The translations under genes and the position numbers were made by a program. Shown here one piece after another: positions 1 through 5,260 of a DNA stretch of 5,504 bases (position 1 is the stretch's first letter; every line of letters begins with the position of its first letter). Source of the stretch: Acholeplasmatales bacterium (GTDB lineage: Bacteria; Bacillota_I; Bacilli_A; Acholeplasmatales; Anaeroplasmataceae); the NCBI GenBank assembly GCA_900770055.1, contig CAAGJD010000178.1:1-5504 (forward strand), given 5' to 3'. The notes beneath the pieces were generated by a model, which was not told the origin of the DNA, did not search any database, and saw nothing but the letters and a program-made list of their open reading frames with translations.

Positions 1-254
1 AATAAAGCTGCTATTTGTTCAAAGCCTTGTTTCTTTGCTACTGATGCAAAATAAGTATACTTATTTCTAGCTTGGGATTCGCCTGCAAATGCAGCCCATA
101 AATTCTTCTCAGTTTCTGTTCCTGCATAAGGATTTTTCTTTTCTTCTTCTACCAATTTAAATTTTTCTTTTGGTTGTTTACAAACAGGGCACTTTTCTGG
201 TGCTTCCTCTCCTTCATGAACATAACCACAAATTGTACAAACCCATTTCTTCAT
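1..254 (-). CDS. Rubrerythrin with N-terminal rubredoxin domain (reverse rubrerythrin), 3' end outside window
   Basis: The frame starts at ATG 254-252 and stays open to the window edge, so only about 84 N-terminal residues are visible. Residues 1-33 form a rubredoxin-type Fe(SCys)4 knuckle pair: C6-x2-C9 in WVCTICGY and C22-x2-C25 in KCPVCK. A short linker leads into the start of a ferritin-like di-iron domain with the rubrerythrin signature AFAGESQARNKYTYFA, where E59 is the expected iron ligand. Rubredoxin-first order is that of the clostridial reverse rubrerythrins, cytosolic enzymes that reduce hydrogen peroxide (and in some species oxygen) with electrons from NAD(P)H via redox partners; this role is known for the family, not shown here. 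The Shine-Dalgarno site AGAGGA lies just upstream. Only 25 bp separate it from the flavoprotein gene, so co-transcription with the thiol operon is likely. The family call is firm; full length and C-terminus cannot be judged. Confidence 0.93.
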   Translation of the reverse strand, partial: MKKWVCTICGYVHEGEEAPEKCPVCKQPKEKFKLVEEEKKNPYAGTETEKNLWAAFAGESQARNKYTYFASVAKKQGFEQIAAL

Positions 255-279
255 AACTTTTTCCTCTTCTTTCTTTATA

Positions 280-1968
280 TTATTTGTCCATTCCACAAGG
301 TGAACAGTTTTTTATTAAATCTATTTCTTTTGTTATATTTTCGTAAAAACGATATCCTCCAGAAAAATTATAGCAATCAAAACCTTCTAAAGTTAAAATT
401 CTACATGCAATGTAGCTTCTTATTCCACTTTGACAAATTACATATATAGGCTTAGATTTATCAAGATTATGGATGTTATCTCTTAAATTATCTACTGGAA
501 TATTAATAAAACCTTCAATATGACCTCTTCCATATTCTTTTTGTGTTCTTGTATCTAATAATGTCACACTTCCATCTTTTGGTAATTTATAAATTTCATC
601 ATAATAAAATTGCTTAACTATTCCATTTTCTATATTTTCTATCATAAATCCAGCCATATTTACTGGATCCTTTGCAGATGAATATGGCGGTGCATAAGAT
701 AAATCTAAATCCTTCAGCTCAGTAGCCTTTAATCCAGCGCTTATAGCTGTAGCAATAACATCTAATCTCTTATCTATTCCATCATAGCCAACAATTTGAG
801 CTCCCAATATTTTAAGAGTATTCTTCTCATAAATTACTTTCATAGTCATTAGCCTTGCATCGGGATAATATCCTGCATGAGATAATGGAGATAGAATAAC
901 TTTTTCGTATTTAATATTTAAGTCCTGTGCTATTTTTTCAGTAATTCCTGTACACGCAACGGTCATATCAAAAAGCTTAATTACTGATGAACCCATACTG
1001 CCTTTATAATGACTATTTAACCCACAAATATTATCTGCTGCTATTCTTCCTTGCTTGTTTGCTGGTCCAGCCAAAGAAATAACGGCATCATTACCTGTAA
1101 CAAAATGCTTAACCTGTACAGCATCTCCTACTGCATAAATATCAGGTATAGAGGTTTCCATTTTATCATTAACAATAATTGAACCCTTAATACCAAGTTT
1201 TAATCCAGCCTTTTTAGCAAGTATAGATTCTGGACTTACACCAATTGCCATAAGTACCATATCAGTATTAATAGGTTTGTCATCTTCTAATACAACTCGA
1301 AAACTATCATTTTCCTCAAAACCTATCACATTGCCACCAAGCTTTAAATCTATACCTTTACTTCTTAATTTATTATGTACAAGTGCAGCCATATCAAAAT
1401 CTAAAATATTTAAAAGCTGGTTTGGTCTTTGAATAATTGTAACTTTTATTCCTAAATCGCATAAGTTTTCAGCAACCTCAAGTCCTATAAATCCTCCACC
1501 TACCATGACTGCAGTTTTAGGTTTATTTTTTTCTACATATTCTCTAATTTTTAATGTGTCTTCTACTGTTCTTAATGTAAATATTTTATCATTATTAATT
1601 CCTGGAAGATTTGGAAATATTGGTTTAGCTCCTGGTGATAATATTAATTTATCATAAGGCTCCTCATATATATTACCTGTATCTAAACTATGTACTGTAA
1701 CTGTTTTTCTTTCTACATTAATATTTGTTACTTCATGATGAATCTTCATATCAATACGGAATCTATCCCATATACTTTTAGGTGTTTGAAGAGTTAAGGC
1801 TTCTTTATCTTCAATAACACCTCCTATATAGTAAGGTAAACCACAATTTGCATATGAAATAAATCCAGAACGTTCAAAAACAGTAATTTTGGCATGTTCA
1901 TTTAAACGTCTAAGTCTTGTTGCTGCAGTTGCTCCTCCTGCAACACCACCTACAATCACAACCTTCAT
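280..1968 (-). CDS. CoA-disulfide/CoA-persulfide reductase with C-terminal rhodanese domain
   Basis: A 562-residue cytosolic flavoprotein of the pyridine-nucleotide disulfide oxidoreductase family. Order of parts: FAD-binding GGVAGGATAATRLRR (7-21); single redox Cys42 in SYANCGLPYYIGG, typical of CoA-disulfide reductases; NAD(P)H-binding VGGGFIGLE (156-164); second FAD motif YAVGDA (278-283); dimerisation domain with the conserved YAPPYSSAKDPVNMAG (425-440); and a rhodanese domain (about 455-545) with active-site loop CQSGIRS, Cys512. Relatives with this fusion reduce CoA disulfide, CoA persulfide or polysulfide with NAD(P)H, the rhodanese passing sulfane sulfur to the flavin domain. Persulfide reduction is therefore more likely than simple NADH oxidase activity, but the substrate is inferred. 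The start codon overlaps the stop of the upstream rhodanese gene (TAATG), preceded by AAGG, indicating translational coupling. The protein ends in CSPCGMDK, an extra Cys pair (555, 558) that may be redox-active or metal-binding. Alternative labels are NADH oxidase or Npsr-type persulfide reductase. Confidence 0.93.
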   Translation of the reverse strand: MKVVIVGGVAGGATAATRLRRLNEHAKITVFERSGFISYANCGLPYYIGGVIEDKEALTLQTPKSIWDRFRIDMKIHHEVTNINVERKTVTVHSLDTGNIYEEPYDKLILSPGAKPIFPNLPGINNDKIFTLRTVEDTLKIREYVEKNKPKTAVMVGGGFIGLEVAENLCDLGIKVTIIQRPNQLLNILDFDMAALVHNKLRSKGIDLKLGGNVIGFEENDSFRVVLEDDKPINTDMVLMAIGVSPESILAKKAGLKLGIKGSIIVNDKMETSIPDIYAVGDAVQVKHFVTGNDAVISLAGPANKQGRIAADNICGLNSHYKGSMGSSVIKLFDMTVACTGITEKIAQDLNIKYEKVILSPLSHAGYYPDARLMTMKVIYEKNTLKILGAQIVGYDGIDKRLDVIATAISAGLKATELKDLDLSYAPPYSSAKDPVNMAGFMIENIENGIVKQFYYDEIYKLPKDGSVTLLDTRTQKEYGRGHIEGFINIPVDNLRDNIHNLDKSKPIYVICQSGIRSYIACRILTLEGFDCYNFSGGYRFYENITKEIDLIKNCSPCGMDK

Positions 1969-2288
1969 TATCTCACTACCTTTCCCTTGTATGAAGTAAT
2001 CCCTCCAATGTTTATTACATTAGAATAGCCTAATCTTGTAAGTAAAGCTGTAGCACTTGAGCTTCTTCCTCCACTTCTACAATATACATAAATAGGAGTT
2101 GATTTATCATTTATTATTTTAAGTGAATCTTCTATTCTCTGAAGAGGAATATTTATACTTTTTTCAATGTGACCAGAATTATATTCTTCTTCAGTTCTTA
2201 AGTCTAAAAGAATGGAATTCTTTGTTTTATAGCATTCTTCAACTAATGAATTAATATCTTTTTTATTTAATAATCCAAAAATACTCAT
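1968..2288 (-). CDS. Single-domain rhodanese-like sulfurtransferase
   Basis: A 106-residue soluble protein that is almost entirely one rhodanese domain. LLDLRTEEEYNSGHIEKSINIP (about 27-48) is the conserved DxR...E(Y/F)...GHI..(S/A)xNIP region, and YVYCRSGGRS carries the catalytic Cys70 with a six-residue active-site loop, followed by a GYSNVINIGGI core strand. There is no signal peptide or membrane segment. Such PspE/GlpE-like proteins carry sulfane sulfur as a Cys persulfide between donors such as thiosulfate or low-molecular-weight persulfides and acceptors. The start overlaps the thioredoxin stop by ATGA, with GAGGA as ribosome binding site, and its stop overlaps the flavoprotein start by TAATG, so the three proteins are probably made together. 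Thioredoxin could reduce its persulfide, releasing sulfide, and the fused flavoprotein could do the same through CoA; these partnerships are inferred from position. The catalytic residues look intact. The physiological donor is unknown. Confidence 0.92.
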   Translation of the reverse strand: MSIFGLLNKKDINSLVEECYKTKNSILLDLRTEEEYNSGHIEKSINIPLQRIEDSLKIINDKSTPIYVYCRSGGRSSSATALLTRLGYSNVINIGGITSYKGKVVR

Positions 2289-2596
2289 TTTAACATTTCC
2301 TCAAGAATTTTTTTAGATTTTACACCAACAACTTGATTTACTATTTTTCCATTCTTAATAAGCACAATTGTTGGAATACTCATTATTTTAAATACTAAAG
2401 ATAATTCTGGTTCCTCATCTACATTAACCTTACCTACTTTAACTTTTCCATCATATTCATCAGCAAGTTCTTCTATAATAGGTCCCATCATTCGACAAGG
2501 TCCACACCAAGGTGCCCAAAAATCAATTAATACTGGAATATCGGATTTCATTACTTCTTTTTCAAAATTTAATCTTGTTATTATTAACTCAGCCAT
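2285..2596 (-). CDS. trxA: Thioredoxin
   Basis: A 103-residue protein of normal thioredoxin length. It has the classical active site WAPWCGPCRMMGP with Cys31 and Cys34, the conserved buried Asp25 (VLIDFWA), the cis-proline loop MSIPT (Pro75) opposite the active site, and the C-terminal GKIVNQVVGV strand. It is a cytosolic dithiol reductant that takes electrons from thioredoxin reductase, or ferredoxin-dependent reductase in some clostridia; no such reductase is in this window. It is the first gene of the left-hand operon: AGGAGG sits 8 nt before the ATG, and a promoter with a putative Crp/Fnr operator lies in the 93-bp gap upstream. Its stop overlaps the rhodanese start by ATGA. The context suggests it serves persulfide or disulfide removal and peroxide resistance rather than being the only housekeeping thioredoxin. 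The symbol trxA is by family; clostridial genomes usually have several paralogues. Confidence 0.95.
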   Translation of the reverse strand: MAELIITRLNFEKEVMKSDIPVLIDFWAPWCGPCRMMGPIIEELADEYDGKVKVGKVNVDEEPELSLVFKIMSIPTIVLIKNGKIVNQVVGVKSKKILEEMLK

Positions 2597-2600
2597 ATAA

Positions 2601-2608
2601 ATATCCTC
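2601..2608 (-). promoter_or_regulatory. Ribosome binding site of the thioredoxin gene
   Basis: AGGAGGAT read on the minus strand, with the AGGAGG core 8 nt before the ATG at 2596. It is a near-perfect anti-Shine-Dalgarno match and the strongest of the operon, as expected for its first gene. Confidence 0.8.
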
Positions 2609-2650
2609 CTGATTTTCTATAATTAATAATTATTCTTAATTCCTAATTTA

Positions 2651-2678
2651 ATTATAAAAGTTTTTAAAAAATTGTTCT
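2651..2678 (-). promoter_or_regulatory. Promoter of the trx-rhodanese-reductase operon (weak -35)
   Basis: On the minus strand a perfect -10 hexamer TATAAT lies at 2656-2651. The best -35 candidate at a 16-nt spacing is AGAACA (2678-2673), which matches only the second half of TTGACA. The predicted transcription start is near 2644, giving a leader of about 48 nt with a good ribosome binding site. A strong -10 with a poor -35, and a palindrome overlapping and just upstream of the -35, is the usual design of an activator-dependent promoter. In such AT-rich DNA TATAAT can arise by chance, so the call relies on the combined layout. Confidence 0.6.
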
Positions 2679-2692
2679 GTGACTAAGTCTCA
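2678..2692. promoter_or_regulatory. Putative Crp/Fnr-type operator palindrome
   Basis: Read on the plus strand, TGTGAC-TAA-GTCTCA is an inverted repeat with six-base arms and one mismatched pair (T/T) around a 3-base centre. Its TGTGA arm equals the half-site of many Crp/Fnr-family operators, though the arms are one base closer than in the E. coli CRP consensus. It is centred at 2685, about 41 bp upstream of the predicted start at 2644, which is the class II activator position. It overlaps the stop codon of the Crp/Fnr gene itself. Binding by that regulator is inferred. Confidence 0.5.
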
Positions 2693-3358
2693 TTGCTTTG
2701 AAATTTTCTTTAAATTATCAATATCTTTTAAAATAATAATACCTCTTTTTAGTTCTATTAAATTATCAGATGCAAATTTCTTTAACATTCTTGCCACAAC
2801 TTCTCTTGCTGTATTTATTTCTATAGCTATAGTTTCTTGAGTCATTCGAATAACAGCATTTCTTGTTTTTTCATAAATAGATAATAAAAATTTAGCTAAT
2901 CTTGTGTCAAATTTGTCAAATATTATTTCTTGTAATACATTTACTACACTAGAGAATCTTTTAGTAACAAGCTCATATACATAAGATTTAAAATAAATAT
3001 TGCTATCAATAAGTTTTTTAATAGATCCTGAATGAACTGCAATAATTTCTGTATTATCTTCTGCTAAAAGTTCTACATCAAGTGTAACATTAGCTATTGC
3101 ACAAGAAGCAGACATAATGCAACATTCTCCCTCTTTTATATGAAACAAAGTAACCTCTCTTCCTTCTAAGGAAGTCATATATACTCTTATAGAACCTTTA
3201 CAAACATAAACCATTCCTAAACAAACATCATTCATACCATAGATGTAATTGTCTTTATTATATTTTTTAGATATTGCACCTTGTAATAATAGTGTTTTTT
3301 CGTTTTCAGAAAGAAAAGACCAATACGATGTTTTCTTAAGTTCATCACATATAATCAT
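2690..3358 (-). CDS. Crp/Fnr-family transcriptional regulator with Cys-rich sensor domain
   Basis: A 222-residue regulator of normal Crp/Fnr length. Residues about 12-120 form the cyclic-nucleotide-binding-like beta-barrel (YVCKGSIRVYMTSLEGREVTL, then GECCIMSASCAIANV). A long dimerisation helix follows, then a winged helix-turn-helix (about 145-222) with MTQETIAIEI and recognition helix TAREVVARMLKKF (183-195), which keeps the R-E-x3-R DNA-contact pattern (R185, E186, R190). The Arg-Ser pair that binds cAMP phosphate in CRP is absent, so cAMP is an unlikely ligand. Six cysteines lie in the first 86 residues (4, 46, 53, 79, 80, 86), three of them in GECCIMSASC; they could sense redox state, persulfide or a metal cluster. 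The spacing is unlike the classical Fnr 4Fe-4S N-terminus. It overlaps the DUF134/NifX gene by ATGA, with GGTGG as ribosome binding site. It probably controls the thioredoxin operon directly downstream; target and signal are inferred. Confidence 0.9.
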   Translation of the reverse strand: MIICDELKKTSYWSFLSENEKTLLLQGAISKKYNKDNYIYGMNDVCLGMVYVCKGSIRVYMTSLEGREVTLFHIKEGECCIMSASCAIANVTLDVELLAEDNTEIIAVHSGSIKKLIDSNIYFKSYVYELVTKRFSSVVNVLQEIIFDKFDTRLAKFLLSIYEKTRNAVIRMTQETIAIEINTAREVVARMLKKFASDNLIELKRGIIILKDIDNLKKISKQ

Positions 3359-4101
3359 TTATGGCATCCACCATTTCCGCATTTATGATTATCGTCATGA
3401 GAATGATGATTACATTGTATATTAGGATCATAAACAAGATTTCCATTAATTAATGCGTTAACTACCTCATCAGCATTACCTGATATGCCACCATAAAACT
3501 CTATTCCAGCATCAGTTAAAGCTATTTGTGCTCCTCCTCCGATTCCTCCACAAATTAAAACTTCTACACCTTGTTCTTTTAATAATCCTGCAAGTTCTCC
3601 ATGACCTTTTCCGTTTGTATCAATCACTTTTGATGTTGTAATAACAGAATTTTCAACATTATATATTTTAAAATGTTCAGTATGTCCAAAATGTTGAAAA
3701 ACTTCTCCGTTATTATAAGTTACTGCAATTCTCATATTATTTATCCCTTTCGCTATTATATTTCTTTCTTCGTTTCTCTTACATTGTTTATTACAACATG
3801 ATTTAAATTTTCCATTACATATTCTATAGTTACCACCAGATATTACTAATTGTTTTCCATTAATAATACAATCAGATATCTTATATCTTGCACGTTCATA
3901 TATTTCTGTTACTGTAGTTCTAGAAATATCCATAATACCTGCACATTCTTCATGATTTTGTTTTTCAAAATCTATAAGTCTTATCACTTCATACTCATCT
4001 ACAAGAAGTACTACAGTTTCAGGATTTTTCACTCCTTCTGGTTCAAAGCATGAATATTCTGGTTCACTACATACTCTTCTACATCTTTTTGGTCTTGGCA
4101 T
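3355..4101 (-). CDS. DUF134 helix-turn-helix / NifX-type metal-cluster-binding fusion protein
   Basis: A 248-residue two-domain protein. Residues 1-94 are a DUF134 (UPF0251) domain: it begins MPRPKRCRRVC, has DEYEVIRLIDFE and a sigma-region-4-like HTH (ECAGIMDISRTTVTEIYERAR), and ends KQLVISGGNYRIC. A Cys-rich linker follows (Cys95, 102, 103, 107). Residues 123-about 225 are a NifX/NifB-C-type domain (PF02579): MRIAVTYNNGEVFQHFGHTEHFKIY, then EVLICGGIGGGAQIALTDAGIEFYGG. Relatives bind iron-sulfur or iron-molybdenum clusters, but no nitrogenase genes are present. The tail QCNHHSHDDNHKCGNGGCHK could bind metal. The frame can extend to an ATG at 4161, but that start lacks a ribosome binding site and the family begins at MPRPKR; GGTG lies 6 nt before the ATG at 4101. 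A regulatory role, with a metal or redox signal modulating DNA binding, is inferred. Its stop overlaps the Crp/Fnr start by ATGA. Confidence 0.88.
   Translation of the reverse strand: MPRPKRCRRVCSEPEYSCFEPEGVKNPETVVLLVDEYEVIRLIDFEKQNHEECAGIMDISRTTVTEIYERARYKISDCIINGKQLVISGGNYRICNGKFKSCCNKQCKRNEERNIIAKGINNMRIAVTYNNGEVFQHFGHTEHFKIYNVENSVITTSKVIDTNGKGHGELAGLLKEQGVEVLICGGIGGGAQIALTDAGIEFYGGISGNADEVVNALINGNLVYDPNIQCNHHSHDDNHKCGNGGCHK
3745..3750 (-). promoter_or_regulatory. Possible internal ribosome binding site before the NifX-like domain
   Basis: AAAGGG on the minus strand lies 9 nt before an in-frame ATG at 3735-3733, exactly where the NifX-like domain begins (MRIAVTYNNG). It could permit separate synthesis of the 126-residue metal-binding domain, or be a leftover from fusion of two genes. 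The match is modest and may be chance. Confidence 0.3.
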
Positions 4102-4131
4102 TATTTTCACCATCGTTTCCGTTATATGTCG

Positions 4132-4160
4132 ATTATAGCATATTTTTACATTTTTTTCCA
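4132..4160 (-). promoter_or_regulatory. Promoter of the DUF134/NifX - Crp/Fnr unit
   Basis: On the minus strand, -10 TATAAT (4137-4132) is preceded by TGC, making an extended TGnTATAAT. After a 17-nt spacer, TGGAAA (4160-4155) matches four of six bases of TTGACA. The predicted start near 4125 gives a 24-nt leader before the ATG at 4101. This also argues against a start at 4161, which would lie upstream of the promoter. Confidence 0.65.
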
Positions 4161-4163
4161 TAT

Positions 4164-4188
4164 ATCAATAGTAAAAGCTTTGATTGAT
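4164..4188. promoter_or_regulatory. Inverted repeat upstream of the DUF134/NifX promoter
   Basis: ATCAAT (4164-4169) and ATTGAT (4183-4188) are exact inverted copies separated by 13 nt that include the 8-bp palindrome AAAGCTTT (4174-4181). The element starts about 4 bp upstream of the predicted -35. It could be an operator for autoregulation, but it does not resemble the TGTGAC site before the thioredoxin gene, and short AT-rich repeats are common in such DNA. Confidence 0.25.
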
Positions 4189-4253
4189 TATTTTTTGAAC
4201 TATTTTCATAAACATTTAATAGTTAACATATTTAAAAGTGTCATATTCATAAT

Positions 4254-4292
4254 AAAAATCCTCATTCTTATTAAGCCTAAAGGAGGATTTTT
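4254..4292 (-). terminator. Rho-independent terminator hairpin, possibly bidirectional
   Basis: AAAAATCCTC (4254-4263) pairs perfectly with GAGGATTTTT (4283-4292) in a 10-bp stem around a 19-nt loop; the loop side contains CCTAAAGG, which could form an alternative inner pairing. Read on the minus strand the stem ends in ATTTTTATT, a usable U-tract, so it would end transcription coming from the nucleotidyltransferase side and insulate the DUF134/NifX promoter. The symmetric A/T ends would also let it act on plus-strand transcripts. The long loop makes it somewhat weaker than typical terminators. Confidence 0.65.
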
Positions 4293-4352
4293 CAGCAAAA
4301 TAAAAATTCTCCTATAATAATTTCTTAAATTATAGAAAAATTTTGATTTATT

Positions 4353-4433
4353 TTATAGATGAAAATCTTTGATAAAGTCATAACCAAGCATTGTAATTCT
4401 TTTTGCAACCATACCATTATCAATCTTAGTCAT
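4353..4433 (-). pseudogene. Short unrecognised reading frame (26 aa), probable gene remnant
   Basis: An ATG-initiated frame at 4433 encodes 26 residues, starting MTKIDNGMVAKRI and ending GYDFIKDFHL before a stop. Its composition looks protein-like, and the end resembles the tail of a small winged-helix or phage-type domain, but I do not recognise a family. There is no clear ribosome binding site (AAAGG lies too far upstream) and the frame is closed by a TAA shortly before the ATG. It lies between the nucleotidyltransferase stop and the terminator. It could be the last scrap of a deleted gene, a tiny peptide gene, or chance. Apart from this and the hairpin I see nothing in the stretch 4189-4474. 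Confidence 0.2.
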
Positions 4434-4474
4434 ATTAAGATTTTTCAGTTAAATATTACCTTTGATCATTCAAT

Positions 4475-5260
4475 TTATTCAGAAATTTTGTCAACCATTT
4501 GAATAAATAAGTCTTTTGTATAATAAAATAAGTCCTCATTCTTAAAAACAAAACGCATTGCATCTTGTTTAACTTGTTCAAAATTAACTTTTTCAAATTG
4601 TTCTTTTAACATACTTTTTAAAACATTAAGATCAAAATGATCCGAGTCATTTATTTTACCAGTTTCAATTAGCTTATTTCTTAAATAAATTAGATTAGGT
4701 TTTATTCTTTTTTGAGCATAAAAAAGAAAATCATAATAATCTCTACCCTTTACAATGTTTTTATAGTTTCTACATAATATTGCATGAAGCTTACCAGCAA
4801 ATAAACTAGGCTCATCTAATACAACAACTTGAGCAAACTCAGGAATATCTAACCACTTAGTTTCAGTTTTAAAGCCAAGTGAAGGATTACAATCAATTTC
4901 AAATTTAACTTTTATTAATTCATCTTTATGAAGTGTACTAATAATTTTATTATCAAGTTTTAAACTAATAAATGTTTGATAGGTATTAAGTTTTGCAAAT
5001 GCACTCTCAATTGGCGATTCTGTTTTTTTATTTTTAAATGTGATTTCCAATTCTAATCCATAAGACAAAGCCACTTCCTTAATCTTATTTATATATGGTT
5101 CAATGGAAAAATTAGGATCAACATTATTTAGTGTAAAATCTAAATCCTCTGAATACCTATTTAAATTATAAAATATACGCAACGCTGTTCCACCATAAAA
5201 GCTTGCCTTGCTAAAAAAAGCACTCCTACTTAGTCCAATTAATACTATTGATTGAATAAT
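4475..5260 (-). pseudogene. AbiEii/AbiGii-type nucleotidyltransferase (toxin family), 5' end disrupted
   Basis: The open frame encodes about 261 residues. Near its start it has the canonical SFYGGTALRIFYNLNRYSEDLDF region: GGTALR is the nucleotide-binding loop and SEDLDF carries the catalytic acidic pair. Further on are the FEIDCNP strand, DEPSLFAGKLHAIL with the conserved Lys, and KGRDYYDFLFY. Family members are type IV toxin-antitoxin toxins or phage-defence nucleotidyltransferases that transfer nucleotides to targets such as tRNA. The only usable start, TTG at 5182, falls inside GGTALR and would remove the catalytic glycines. Upstream, IIQSIVLIGLSRSAFFSKA is family-like sequence, but it is closed by TAA at 5263 and has no ATG, GTG or TTG. 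The preceding family-like residues continue in the other frame (ENREILSK, ending at 5260), which suggests a one-base loss. No antitoxin gene is adjacent in the window. The family call is firm; that it is inactive is likely but not certain. Confidence 0.78.

Noticed and set aside
174..449. Plus-strand 91-codon open frame
   Set aside because: It lies antisense across the rubrerythrin start and the reductase end. It is rich in Phe/Leu/Asn as expected from reading AT-rich coding DNA backwards, and has no family match.
2661..2692. TGAGAC-TTA-GTCACA followed by T-rich sequence as a terminator for the Crp/Fnr gene
   Set aside because: The stem is only 6 bp with a mismatch, the loop is 3 nt, and the T-run begins about 7 nt after the stem. 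Its position relative to the TATAAT fits an operator better, though a dual role is not excluded.
3850..4053. Plus-strand 67-codon open frame
   Set aside because: It is entirely antisense to the DUF134 domain, which is clearly coding on the other strand.
4102..4161. N-terminal extension of the DUF134/NifX gene to the ATG at 4161
   Set aside because: The extra 20 residues do not belong to the family, which begins MPRPKR; there is no ribosome binding site, and the predicted -10 element lies inside the extension.
4126..4317. Plus-strand 63-codon hydrophobic open frame
   Set aside because: It runs antisense through the regulator promoter, the inverted repeat and the terminator hairpin; its Ile/Phe content is what AT-rich non-coding DNA gives, and no ribosome binding site is seen.
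5180..5182. TTG at 5182 as the true start of the nucleotidyltransferase
   Set aside because: It falls within the conserved GGTALR motif and would delete the glycine loop. Family-like residues continue for 26 codons upstream.
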